DNA of 64,000 nucleotides from Delftia sp. PS-11. GTDB lineage: Bacteria > Pseudomonadota > Gammaproteobacteria > Burkholderiales > Burkholderiaceae_C. Under the pieces are notes generated by a model, which saw only the letters and a program-made list of their open reading frames with translations, had not been told where the DNA came from and searched no databases. Location: assembly GCF_029870285.1 (NCBI RefSeq), contig NZ_JACSYA010000022.1, forward strand, positions 1 through 64,000, read 5' to 3'. The position numbers and the translations under genes were made by a program. Shown piece by piece: positions 43,622 to 51,830 of this stretch; position 1 is the first letter of the stretch, and every line of letters starts with the position of its first letter.

Positions 43622-45151
43622 TTAGCTGACGATGCCCATATGCCAGGGCACGAACTCATGGTCGCCCAGGCCCAGGATTTCGCTCTTGGTGGCTTCGCCG
43701 CTGGCGTGGCGCAGGATCTGCTCGAAAATGCGCTGCCCCATCTCGGGCACGCTGCACTCGCCGTCCACGATCAGGCCGCAGTTGATGTCCATGTCTTCCT
43801 CCAGCCTCTGGTACATGGGCGTGTTGCTGGCCAGCTTGATGGTGGGCGCGGGCTTGCTGCCGAACATGGAGCCGCGTCCCGTGGTGAAGCAGATCAGCTG
43901 GGCGCCGCTGGCAATCTGGCCGGTCGAGGCCACGGGGTCGTAGCCCGGCGAGTCCATGAAGACGAAACCGTGCTCGGTGATGGGCTCGGCGTATTCATAG
44001 ACCGCGCGCAGCGGCGTGGTGCCGCCCTTCATGGCCGAGCCCAGCGATTTCTCGAAGATGTTGGCCAGGCCGCCGGCCTGATTGCCGTGGCCGACCACGC
44101 CGTTGAACTGCGCGTTCTGGCCTGCTGTATAGCGCTCCCACCAGGCCAGGCGGTCCAGCAGCTTCTGGCCCACGGCCTGCGAGATGGCGCGGCGCGTGAG
44201 CATGAACTCCACGCCGTGGATTTCGGGCGTCTCGGACAGGATGGCCGTGCCGCCGTGGCGCACCAGGATGTCCATGGCCGCGCCCAGCGCCGGGTTGGCC
44301 GTGATGCCCGAAAAGCCATCGGAGCCGCCGCACTCCAGCCCGATCTTCAGATGGCTGGCGCTGACCGTGCTGCGCCGCGCGGTATCGGCCTCGGGCAGCA
44401 TCTCCTCGATGGCGCGGATGCCCGCTTCAATGGTGGCGCGCGTGCCGCCCACATCCTGCATCACCAGCGTGCGCATCAGGCGCCCCTCGGTCAGGCCCTG
44501 GGATTCGACCAGTGCATCGACCTGGTTGCGCTCGCAGCCCAGGCCCACGATGAGCACGCCCGCCAGGTTGGGGTGGCGCGCGTAGCCTGCCAGCGTGCGC
44601 CGCAGCACGTCGAAATGCTCGCTGGGCGAGGACATGCCGCAGCCGCTGGTCTGTGCAAAGGCCACCACGCCGTCCACGTTCGGAAATGCCGCCATGCGCT
44701 CGGCCGTGAAATGCGCGGCAATGTTCTTGATCACCGTAGCCGAGCAGTTCACCGACGACAGAATGCCGATGAAGTTGCGCGTGCCCACGCCGCCGCCGGG
44801 GCGCACAAAGCCCTGGAAGCTGGCGCGCTCGCCTTCGGGCACATAGTCCACGGGGCGCACATCGGCGCCGAAGGCCGGGTCGCGGTAGTAGTCCACCAGG
44901 CGCAGGTTGTGGCTGTGCACGTAGTCGCCGGGTTCGAGGTCGCGCGTGGCGACGCCGATCACGGTGTCGTACTTTTTCACCTGCTCGCCTTCGGCGATGC
45001 GGCGCGCGGCGATCTTGTGGCCAGCGGGCACCTGGGCGCGCGTGCGCACGCCCAGTCCGGGGATTTCCTGGCCCAGCGACAGCGCGGATCGGGCGACCAG
45101 GACATTGTCGTTGGGGTGCAGGTGCAGAAAGGGGCTATCGGTACGGGACAT
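43622..45151 (-). CDS. garD: UxaA/GarD-family aldarate dehydratase (galactarate dehydratase type)
   Basis: This 509-residue enzyme belongs to the UxaA/GarD family of iron-dependent sugar-acid dehydratases. The N-terminal SAF-like domain (about 1-100) is followed by VGTRNFIGILSSVNCSATVIKNIA and DGVVAFAQTSGCGMSS, both hallmarks of GarD, and by GLGCERNQVDAL, GLECGGSDGFSG and CFTTGRGSMFGSKPAPTIKLASNT. GarD dehydrates galactarate to 5-keto-4-deoxy-D-glucarate; altronate dehydratase UxaA is the close alternative. With an HpaI/GarL-type aldolase and an aldehyde dehydrogenase in the same operon, an aldaric acid substrate is favoured. Confidence 0.88.
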   Translation of the reverse strand: MSRTDSPFLHLHPNDNVLVARSALSLGQEIPGLGVRTRAQVPAGHKIAARRIAEGEQVKKYDTVIGVATRDLEPGDYVHSHNLRLVDYYRDPAFGADVRPVDYVPEGERASFQGFVRPGGGVGTRNFIGILSSVNCSATVIKNIAAHFTAERMAAFPNVDGVVAFAQTSGCGMSSPSEHFDVLRRTLAGYARHPNLAGVLIVGLGCERNQVDALVESQGLTEGRLMRTLVMQDVGGTRATIEAGIRAIEEMLPEADTARRSTVSASHLKIGLECGGSDGFSGITANPALGAAMDILVRHGGTAILSETPEIHGVEFMLTRRAISQAVGQKLLDRLAWWERYTAGQNAQFNGVVGHGNQAGGLANIFEKSLGSAMKGGTTPLRAVYEYAEPITEHGFVFMDSPGYDPVASTGQIASGAQLICFTTGRGSMFGSKPAPTIKLASNTPMYQRLEEDMDINCGLIVDGECSVPEMGQRIFEQILRHASGEATKSEILGLGDHEFVPWHMGIVS

Positions 45152-45186
45152 GCGCAGCTTTCATCGTTGTTTGCCGGGAGGGGGCA

Positions 45187-46173
45187 TCAGCCCTTCATCA
45201 ACTCGCGCAGTTTCAGCTTGTCGATGAGTACGGTCTCTTTCTGATAGACCGCGTTCACGTATTTCTCATAGTCGGGGCCGTCCAGGTACAGCAGCGGCGC
45301 ATCGAGCTTGTCGGCCACGGCCTTGAACTCGGGGCTGGCGACAGCCGTGCGGAAGGCTTCGCGCAGCCTGGTGGCGATGGCCGGGTCGATGCCGCGCGGC
45401 GCGCCGATGCCGTTGGGCGCATCGACCACCACGTCGTAGCCGCTCTCGCGCAGCGTGGGCACATCCTTGAAGCGCAGGGTGCGCTGCTCGCCCCAGGTGG
45501 CCAGCAGGCGCAGCTTGCCGGCTTCCACGTGCGGCGCCCAGGAGCTGGAGTCCGCCAGCGCATCCACATGGCCGCCGAGCACGCCCTGCAGCGCCTCGGC
45601 GCCGCCCTTGTAGGGCACATGGTTGAGCCGTATGCCAGCCACGCCCGCGAACTCTTCCATGCCCACATGCGTGGCGCCACCCACACCCGCATGGGCGTAG
45701 GTCACCTGCCCGGGCCTGGCCTTGGCGGCGGCCACGAAGTCCTTGAGCGTCTTGAAGGGCGAGTTGGCCGGCACGGCGATGCCGAAGGTCTGACCCGAGG
45801 TGCGCGCGATATAGGTGAAGTCCTTGCGCGGATCGGCCTGCAGGCTGCCCAGCTGCGAAAAGCGCGTGACCGAGATGGGGATCTGGCCGATGGTGTAGCC
45901 GTCGGCCTTGGCCGCCGCCAGCGCCTTGGCGCCAATCATGCCCGAGGCACCCGCACGGTTTTCGACGGCAATGGCCTGGCCCAGTACCTTGGCGGCCACG
46001 GCGCACAGCGCGCGCATGGACTGGTCAGCCGTGCCGCCTGCAGGCCAGGGGCAGATGAAGGTGATGGGGCGCTCGGGCCAGTTCTGTGCCCGCAGCGGGC
46101 CTGCTGCCGCCAGCGCGCTGGCGCCAAGGCTGGCGAGCACGAAGCTGCGCCGGCTGGTGCGTGGTGTATTCAT
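45187..46173 (-). CDS. Bug-family substrate-binding protein, first gene of aldarate operon
   Basis: This 328-residue TctC/Bug receptor begins MNTPRTSRRSFVLASLGASALAAAGPLRAQ, a signal peptide with a clear twin-arginine SRRSFVL motif. The mature part has PITFICPWPAGGTADQSMRAL and IAVENRAGASGMIGAKALAAA, the ligand-binding loops, and LNHVPYKGGAEALQGVLGGHVDALAD. It opens the seven-gene operon running down to 38109 and faces a divergent LysR gene 133 bp away. It is clearly different from the second Bug protein at 41057, so the two may bind different acids or feed different permeases. Confidence 0.93.
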   Translation of the reverse strand: MNTPRTSRRSFVLASLGASALAAAGPLRAQNWPERPITFICPWPAGGTADQSMRALCAVAAKVLGQAIAVENRAGASGMIGAKALAAAKADGYTIGQIPISVTRFSQLGSLQADPRKDFTYIARTSGQTFGIAVPANSPFKTLKDFVAAAKARPGQVTYAHAGVGGATHVGMEEFAGVAGIRLNHVPYKGGAEALQGVLGGHVDALADSSSWAPHVEAGKLRLLATWGEQRTLRFKDVPTLRESGYDVVVDAPNGIGAPRGIDPAIATRLREAFRTAVASPEFKAVADKLDAPLLYLDGPDYEKYVNAVYQKETVLIDKLKLRELMKG

Positions 46174-46306
46174 CGCTTGTCTCCTGTGTGGGCCTGGCAG
46201 TCCTGTGGTCCGGACTGTGTGCCTATGGCGCGATTGTTCAGCGCCTGATCATGACAATCCAATGAAAAGATAGACTTGCTGCATAACCAAAAGGTAATGA
46301 AGCCCC

Positions 46307-47245
46307 ATGAGCAAGATCGATCGCGTGCTGCGCTCCAATCTCAAGCTGCGCCATCTGCAGCTGCTGGTCGCGCTGGACCAGTTCCGCCACCTGGGCCGCG
46401 CCGCCGAATTCCTGGCCGTGACCCAGCCGGCCGTCTCCAAAACCCTGGCCGAGGTCGAGCGCATGCTGGGGATGGCGCTGTTCGAGCGCTCCACGCGCGG
46501 CACCGAGCCCACGGCAGCCGGTGTCAGCATGGTGCGCTTTGCGCGCTCGGTGCTGGCCGGCTTCGAGCGCACGCGCGATGAGATGGCCGCCGAGGCCAGC
46601 GGCGCGCGCGGGCGCACCAGCGTGGGTGCCATGGTGGTGGCCACGCCCGTGCTGCTGGCACGCGCCGTCGAGCAGCTCAAGGCGCGCTCGGCCCAGACCA
46701 CGGTGCTGGTCGAGGAAGGGGACCTCACCCGGCTGCTGCCCAAGCTGCGCATGGGCGAGCTGGACCTGTTCGTGGGCCGGCTGGAGCCCGGCTACGCTGC
46801 CCCCGACCTGGAAACCGAGGCCCTGTACGACGAGCCCATGGTGGCCGTCGTGCGGCCGGACCATGCCTTGCTGCAGGCCCCGGCCAGCTGGCAGGCGCTG
46901 GTGGATCTGCCCTGCGTCATGCCGCCGCCCTGGGCGTCGCTGCGCGTCAAGCTGGAGCAGCAGTTCTTCGCCCATGGGCTGCATCCGCCGGCCGATCTGG
47001 TCGAGTCCGCTTCGTTCCTGAGCCAGATCAGCTTCATCCACCAGCGCGGCGCCGTCGCCTTCATGGCGCGCGGCGTGGCAAGGCATTTCGCGGCGCAGGG
47101 TCAGCTGGCCGTGCTGGATCTGTCCGTGCCCATCGAACTGCCGCCCGTGGGGCTGATCACGCTGCGGGGTCAGCCCATGACGGCGACCACGGGGCTGCTG
47201 GTCGATGGCCTGCGGGAGGTGGGGCTCAGCCTGGCGAGCGGGTAG
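46307..47245 (+). CDS. LysR-family regulator of the aldarate operon
   Basis: This 312-residue LysR regulator resembles the GbpR/PcaQ type. The DNA-binding helix-turn-helix is KLRHLQLLVALDQFRHLGRAAEFLAVTQPAVSKTLAEVERMLGMALFERSTRG in the first ~65 residues. The effector domain starts TSVGAMVVATPVLLARAVEQL. It is divergent from the seven-gene aldarate operon, so it probably controls it with a sugar acid or pathway intermediate as inducer. A family member controls sugar-binding or galactose genes in Agrobacterium (GbpR), which agrees with a sugar-acid role. Confidence 0.92.
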   Translation: MSKIDRVLRSNLKLRHLQLLVALDQFRHLGRAAEFLAVTQPAVSKTLAEVERMLGMALFERSTRGTEPTAAGVSMVRFARSVLAGFERTRDEMAAEASGARGRTSVGAMVVATPVLLARAVEQLKARSAQTTVLVEEGDLTRLLPKLRMGELDLFVGRLEPGYAAPDLETEALYDEPMVAVVRPDHALLQAPASWQALVDLPCVMPPPWASLRVKLEQQFFAHGLHPPADLVESASFLSQISFIHQRGAVAFMARGVARHFAAQGQLAVLDLSVPIELPPVGLITLRGQPMTATTGLLVDGLREVGLSLASG

Positions 47246-47370
47246 GGCGGCGGCCTTGACATGGCGCAGGTCCGGGGCCCCGGGCGCCTGCTGCCCTGTG
47301 CTAAATTGCCCTGGCACCCGCAGTGGTGCATACGGCCCGTGCTGGCGGTGCCCGAGCGAGATCCAGCCCT

Positions 47371-48792
47371 ATGCAAATGACTTTCCATGGCGCGGCCCAG
47401 CAGGTGACGGGCTCGTGCTTTCTGGTGGAGGCCGGCAGCTGCCGCTTCCTGATCGACTGCGGCATGGTGCAAGGCGGGCGCGAGGCCCGCGACCGCAACT
47501 ACCTGCCGTTTGCCTTCGATCCCCGGCATATCGATTTTGTGCTGCTGACGCATGCGCACATCGATCATTGCGGCCTGCTGCCCCGGCTGGTTGCGCAGGG
47601 CTTTGCCGGGCCGGTGTATGCCACTGGCGCCACGGCCGACCTGCTGGAGGTCCTGCTCAAGGACAGCGCCCATATCCAGGAGATGGAATTCGAGCGCAGC
47701 GAAAAGCGCGCCGGCAAGGGCAAGGCCGCGGGCCGGGGCCGCCATGCGCCCGTGCGCCCGCCCCTGTACACGCTGCGCGATGTGGACCGCTGCCTGGCGC
47801 GGGTGCGCCCCGCAGACTATGGCCAGGAGTTCATGCCGCATGCGGGCGTGCGGGCGCGCTTTCGCGATGCCGGGCATATCCTGGGCTCGGCAATTGCCGA
47901 GATCTGGGTCACGGACGCCGGGGGCGCCACCCGCAAGATCGTTGCCAGCGGCGACCTGGGCCAGCCGGGCCGCCCCATCCTGCGCGATCCCGAACCCATT
48001 GACGAGGCCGATGTGCTGCTGATCGAGTCCACCTACGGCGACCGCCTGCACAAGGACATGCCGTCCACGCTGGACGAACTGGTGGCCGTGGTGCAGGGCA
48101 CGCTGGCCAGGGGCAATGTGGTGATTCCGGCCTTTGCCGTCGGCCGCACGCAGGAGATGCTCTACCACTTCCTGCAGCTGTCGGCCCAGGAGCGTCTGGG
48201 TCCGCTGGACATTTTTGTCGATTCGCCCATGGCCGTGGCTGCCACGGAGATCACCCTGCGGCATTTCGAAATGTTCGATGACGAGGCGCGCCAGCTGTTT
48301 GCGCAGGCCCGGCAACTGCAGCAAAAGCTGCGCATCCATTTCGTCAGCGATGTGCAGGACTCCATGCGCCTGAACCGTGTGGGCGCGGGCGCGGTGATCA
48401 TCTCGGCCAGCGGCATGTGCGATGCCGGCCGCGTCATGCACCACCTGCACAACAACCTCGGGCGCCGCGAGTGCGCCGTGGTGATCGCAGGCTTCCAGGC
48501 CCAGGGCACGCTGGGGCGCCGCCTGGTGGACGGAGAGCGCCATGTGCGCCTGCTGGGCGACGATATCGAGGTGCGGGCTTCGGTGCACACTTTGGGCGGT
48601 TTTTCGGCCCATGCCGACCAGAAAGCCCTGCTGGGCTGGGCGGGTGCATTCAAGCGCGCGCCAGCGCGGACCTTCGTGGTGCACGGCGAGGCCGCCGCAT
48701 CCCAGGCGCTGGCGGCGGCGCTGCGCCAGCAGTCCGGCTGGCAGGCCGCCGAGGTGGTGGTGCCGCGCGAGGGCGAATCCTTCGCGCTTTAA
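47371..48792 (+). CDS. Metallo-beta-lactamase/beta-CASP family nuclease-like protein
   Basis: This 473-residue protein combines a metallo-beta-lactamase domain and an inserted beta-CASP domain, the layout of RNA-processing nucleases related to CPSF73 and RNase J. MBL motifs: DCGMVQGG, LLTHAHIDHCGLLPRL (HxHxDH), AGHILGSA and SGDLGQPGRPIL. Beta-CASP motifs: ESTYGDR, PAFAVGRTQEMLYHF, ISASGMCDAGRVMHHL and the final HTLGGFSAHADQ. It lacks the RNase J C-terminal domain. A single-stranded-RNA exo- or endonuclease role is the family expectation, but substrates of these bacterial proteins are mostly unknown. The start at 47371 or the ATG two codons later is possible; neither has a strong Shine-Dalgarno. 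Confidence 0.88.
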   Translation: MQMTFHGAAQQVTGSCFLVEAGSCRFLIDCGMVQGGREARDRNYLPFAFDPRHIDFVLLTHAHIDHCGLLPRLVAQGFAGPVYATGATADLLEVLLKDSAHIQEMEFERSEKRAGKGKAAGRGRHAPVRPPLYTLRDVDRCLARVRPADYGQEFMPHAGVRARFRDAGHILGSAIAEIWVTDAGGATRKIVASGDLGQPGRPILRDPEPIDEADVLLIESTYGDRLHKDMPSTLDELVAVVQGTLARGNVVIPAFAVGRTQEMLYHFLQLSAQERLGPLDIFVDSPMAVAATEITLRHFEMFDDEARQLFAQARQLQQKLRIHFVSDVQDSMRLNRVGAGAVIISASGMCDAGRVMHHLHNNLGRRECAVVIAGFQAQGTLGRRLVDGERHVRLLGDDIEVRASVHTLGGFSAHADQKALLGWAGAFKRAPARTFVVHGEAAASQALAAALRQQSGWQAAEVVVPREGESFAL

Positions 48793-48815
48793 GGCCAGCC
48801 CAGGTCTTGCTGCAA

Positions 48816-48848
48816 GGCTTGCCGTAGGCTTGCCATCGGCTTGCGCAG
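48816..48848 (+). repeat. Three tandem 11-bp units after the beta-CASP gene
   Basis: GGCTTGCCGTA (48816-48826), GGCTTGCCATC (48827-48837) and GGCTTGCGCAG (48838-48848) follow each other in the 108-bp gap after the stop codon. The shared core is GGCTTGC. No function is apparent; slippage-derived repetition is the simplest view. Confidence 0.75.
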
Positions 48849-48900
48849 GGCAGACGGCTGGCAGGCTGAACGCGGCGGACCCGCTTGCCGGCGTGCCGGC

Positions 48901-49224
48901 TCAGTGGGCGGCCGCTTCGAGGTGCCGCTGCCTGACCCACAGGAAAAGTGGCAGGGCGAACGACACACCGACCATCAACCCCAGCAGGCACCAGGGGCCC
49001 GAACGCAGCGAAAGGCGCCGCGATTCCAGCAGCGTGAAGGCGATGGTGACGGCGCCGGAGACCAGCACATCCATCGCGAAAAAGCCGCTGATCCGGTTGG
49101 CGAACAGCTGTGCCAGGAATAACGGCACATCCGGGCCCTCTGCAGCTACGAATGGGAGCAGGAAGGCCAGGGGCAGGACCGCCCCCAGGATCGTCAGTAT
49201 CAGATACAGCGTGCTTTTGTTCAT
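48901..49224 (-). CDS. DUF2834 small membrane protein
   Basis: This 107-residue protein has three hydrophobic helices: LYLILTILGAVLPLAFLLPFV, ISGFFAMDVLVSGAVTIAFTLL and WCLLGLMVGVSFALPLFLWV. Its layout, with FLAQLFANRISGFFAMDVLVS between helices 1 and 2, matches the DUF2834 family of unknown function. The start at 49224 gives MNKSTLYLILT; the frame extends upstream with an unrelated basic stretch that I judged non-coding. It stands alone between the beta-CASP gene and the second MBL gene, in the same direction as the latter. Confidence 0.75.
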   Translation of the reverse strand: MNKSTLYLILTILGAVLPLAFLLPFVAAEGPDVPLFLAQLFANRISGFFAMDVLVSGAVTIAFTLLESRRLSLRSGPWCLLGLMVGVSFALPLFLWVRQRHLEAAAH

Positions 49225-49282
49225 TGGCCTGCAGGGATTGCTGGGGAAAGTGTACCCATCCCCATGGCGTGCCTGCGCCCTC

Positions 49283-50461
49283 TCAGCCGCAAACCTCCGG
49301 CGCAGCAGGAGATGGCGCCATGGGCGCCTGGCGCGGCGGCAGCAGGACCGTTTCGCCAATCGCCAGCGTACCGAAGGCCTGCTGCGCTATCCCGGCCTCG
49401 CAGCGTGCCCGCTGCAGGTCTTTGGGCGCCTGGTCCAGGGGCTCGTCTGTCAGGGGGAAGGTCCCCCAGTGGATGCCGATGCTGCGCTGGGCTCCCAGGT
49501 TGCGGTGTATCTGCAGGGCCTGCGCCGGATCGACATGCTGGCGCTGCATGAACCACCGGGGCTCGTAGGCTCCGATCGGGATGAGCGCCAGATCGAACCC
49601 CGTGCCCGGCTCGGGCCAGCGCTCCTGGAAATGCCTCCGTGTATCGGCGAAATCCTGGCTGTAGCCAGTGTCGCCGGCAAAATACCAGTGCAGTGTCGGG
49701 CCGAACACCGACCATGCGCCCCACAGCGTCTCCTCGGCGTCATGCAGGCTGCGTGCCGACCAGTGCTGTGTGGGCGTGAAGTGAAATTCCGTGCCCTGCA
49801 CGACGGTCTTGTCCCACCAGTCCAGCTCCTGCACGGACTCGATGCCCCAGCTTTGCAGGAGCGGCTTGACTCCGAGAGGGACCAGAAACACCGTGGTGCC
49901 ACTGCGTTGGTCTGCCAGGGCCTTCAACTGCACCACGCTCGCCTTGTCCAGATGGTCAAAGTGGTTGTGGGACACGACCACCACATCGATCGGCGGCAGA
50001 TCCGCCAGCGCGACGCCGGGCGGCTGGGCCCTGCGGGGGCCTGCAAACTGCACCGGCGAGGCCCGTTCGCTGAATATCGGGTCCGTCAGTATGTTCAAGC
50101 CACCGGCCTGCACCAGCACGGTGGCATGTCCAATCCAGGTCAGCATGGGCGCGTCGGGGCCGTGGCTTGCAGGGCTGCCGTGGCGTGGGTAGCCGGCCAG
50201 TGCCTGCACATCTGCAGCCACGGCAGGCGTTGGTGCTTGCGGCGGCAGCGGCAGTCCATTGAGCCAGGCGTTCCATTTCCATCGCACAAGATTCGGCAGG
50301 CTCTGGCGCACGCTTTCCACATGGTTGTTGCGAAACCCCGTTGGCGTGTGGTGTGCCTTTTCCGGGTCGAAGTAGGGGTTGGACGCGGCGTGCGCCGCCG
50401 CCATACACCCGAGGGCTGCCAGGGCAAATGCTTTTCTGAACATGCTGAAGATCAAACCCAT
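49283..50461 (-). CDS. Exported MBL-fold hydrolase of the NAPE-PLD/UlaG-like type
   Basis: This 392-residue protein is a metallo-beta-lactamase-fold hydrolase. A signal peptide covers MFRKAFALAALGCMAAAHA (the second possible start, ATG at 50443, gives exactly this). The core has LTWIGHATVLVQAGGLNILTDPIF, VVVSHNHFDHLDKAS (HxHxDH), HWSARSLHD, WYFAGDTGYSQDF and IHWGTFPLTDEPLD, the order seen in N-acylphosphatidylethanolamine phospholipase D-like and UlaG-like proteins. An envelope phospholipase or lactonase role is possible but unproven. Starting at 50461, it overlaps the methyltransferase gene by 10 bp, so the two are probably co-translated. Confidence 0.8.
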   Translation of the reverse strand: MGLIFSMFRKAFALAALGCMAAAHAASNPYFDPEKAHHTPTGFRNNHVESVRQSLPNLVRWKWNAWLNGLPLPPQAPTPAVAADVQALAGYPRHGSPASHGPDAPMLTWIGHATVLVQAGGLNILTDPIFSERASPVQFAGPRRAQPPGVALADLPPIDVVVVSHNHFDHLDKASVVQLKALADQRSGTTVFLVPLGVKPLLQSWGIESVQELDWWDKTVVQGTEFHFTPTQHWSARSLHDAEETLWGAWSVFGPTLHWYFAGDTGYSQDFADTRRHFQERWPEPGTGFDLALIPIGAYEPRWFMQRQHVDPAQALQIHRNLGAQRSIGIHWGTFPLTDEPLDQAPKDLQRARCEAGIAQQAFGTLAIGETVLLPPRQAPMAPSPAAPEVCG

Positions 50462-51204
50462 GAAGATGCTGTGATTGTCCCGTTCTGCGGCGCCTGCTGC
50501 GCTGCATCGGGCCATGGCGTGCCTTGCGGGCGCTGACCATCGGCCATCAGCCGCACATGCGCGGCCTGGACCATTCCGCCCAGGAGCGGCCATGCCTGCA
50601 CGCGCGCATGGCCGATGCCGGCTTCGTCCACCCATTGCTGCAGCCGGGCGGCGGGGATTTTCCTGGCCAGGCGATGCCATGCCATGTAGGCGGCGGCCTC
50701 CCGGGGGGAGAGTGCCTGCGCTGCCGTCCAGCGCCGGGCCTGTGCGGTGCCGAATCCTTCCACTGGCACCAGGATCACCAGCACCCCCGCCGGGCGGCAG
50801 ACGCGGGCCATCTCGCGCAGCACCCTCACGGGGTCATCCACCACATTGAGCAGGGAGGCGGCATAGACGATGTCGAACCCGGACTCCCCGAAGGGCAGCG
50901 CCAGGGCATCGGCCTCGGTGAAGCGCACGCCGGGATGGGCCTGCCGGGCGCGGCGCACCATGTCCGGCGACCGGTCGATGCCATGCACGCGGGCTCCCTG
51001 CGCCGCCAGGCCGCCGCAGAAGTCGCCTGTGGCGCAGCCGATTTCCAGGCAGGAGGTCGCGGCCAGATCAGCCGGGGCGAGGCGCAGGGCTTCCCACAGG
51101 GCGTGGCGGTACCAGTCCAGGCCATGCAAATGATGAAACAGCGCAGGCGGGTGCAGCAGCAGCCTTGCCATCTCCAGCCAGGCGGCCCAATCGGCAGGGC
51201 GCAT
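50452..51204 (-). CDS. Class I SAM-dependent methyltransferase
   Basis: This 250-residue protein is a class I (Methyltransf_11 type) S-adenosylmethionine-dependent methyltransferase. Motif I is CLEIGCATGDFCGGLAAQG near residues 50-68, the acidic loop is VHGIDRSPDMV, motif II is ADALALPFGESGFDIVYAASLLNVVDDP, and CRPAGVLVILVPVEG follows. The substrate is unknown; the type is used for lipids, quinones and small molecules. I chose the ATG at 51204 (MRPADWAAWLEMARLLL) because the fold begins shortly after; the frame is open about 40 codons further. It overlaps the exported MBL hydrolase gene and is divergent from an HxlR regulator. Confidence 0.82.
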   Translation of the reverse strand: MRPADWAAWLEMARLLLHPPALFHHLHGLDWYRHALWEALRLAPADLAATSCLEIGCATGDFCGGLAAQGARVHGIDRSPDMVRRARQAHPGVRFTEADALALPFGESGFDIVYAASLLNVVDDPVRVLREMARVCRPAGVLVILVPVEGFGTAQARRWTAAQALSPREAAAYMAWHRLARKIPAARLQQWVDEAGIGHARVQAWPLLGGMVQAAHVRLMADGQRPQGTPWPDAAQQAPQNGTITASSWV

Positions 51205-51348
51205 CACAGGGCCTTCGGGGAAGTGCGCTCCCGGCCCGACGGCCAGAGGCGGCCGGTGGTGCCAGGACAGACAGCATGGGACACGGGTGAGGTCGAAACG
51301 GGATGCATGGCAAGCGGCAGGCAAAGTCGAGAGGAGCCCATGGTATGG

Positions 51349-51373
51349 ACTAGACTTCCCATAGTGAAGTAGT
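51349..51373. promoter_or_regulatory. Candidate HxlR operator
   Basis: ACTTC (51354-51358) and GAAGT (51366-51370) form an inverted repeat with a 7-bp spacer, and flanking ACTA (51349-51352) and AGT (51371-51373) extend the symmetry imperfectly. It lies 16 bp upstream of the HxlR start, in the gap to the divergent methyltransferase gene, where an autoregulatory operator would be expected. Confidence 0.45.
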
Positions 51374-51389
51374 TACCGAAAGGGAAGCC

Positions 51390-51809
51390 ATGGAAGAGCC
51401 CACCCGGCAAGCCGCCTGCGATGCGGGCTGTCCCGTGCAGCGGGCGGCACAGGTTCTGGATGGAAAGTGGACCATTCTGGTGCTGCGTGACCTGCTGGGC
51501 GGTACCCGGCGCTATTCGGAGCTGCAAAGAAGCCTGTCTGGCATCAGCCCCCGCCTGCTGGCAGCCAGGCTCAAGACGCTGGAGCAGCAAGGCCTGGTCA
51601 GGCGCACGGCGTTTGCCACCGTGCCGCCCACGACCGAGTACGCCCTGACCGCGCAGGGCCTGCAGATCATGCCGGTGGTGCAGGCGATGGCGGCCTATGG
51701 GCAGACGCTGCTGCAGGCGGACGCGCAGGCCGCATCCGCCCCCGCGCCTGCAACCCGGGCCGCAGCGGGCGTGACCCGGGTGCGTGCAGGCAAGGTGCTG
51801 TCGCGTTAG
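51390..51809 (+). CDS. HxlR-family transcriptional regulator
   Basis: This 139-residue regulator of the HxlR (winged helix) family begins MEEPTRQAACDAGCPVQRAAQVLDGKWTILVLRDLLGGTRRYSELQRSL, the standard family opening with Cys residues at 10 and 14. The recognition helix is in ISPRLLAARLKTLEQQGLVRR, followed by the beta wing VPPTTEYALTAQG. Members sense aldehydes, quinones or redox stress, often through the N-terminal Cys. The last ~25 residues are an Ala-rich tail. It is divergent from the methyltransferase/MBL pair and may regulate it. Its end is 12 bp from the convergent gor gene. Confidence 0.9.
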   Translation: MEEPTRQAACDAGCPVQRAAQVLDGKWTILVLRDLLGGTRRYSELQRSLSGISPRLLAARLKTLEQQGLVRRTAFATVPPTTEYALTAQGLQIMPVVQAMAAYGQTLLQADAQAASAPAPATRAAAGVTRVRAGKVLSR

Positions 51810-51830
51810 CGCATCAGCGCATCAGCGCAT
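51808..51830. repeat. Three tandem 8-bp units between HxlR and gor ends
   Basis: AGCGCATC occurs twice (51808-51815, 51816-51823), followed by AGCGCAT (51824-51830), spanning the HxlR stop codon, the 12-bp gap and the last codons of gor. It is short and of doubtful meaning. Confidence 0.6.
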
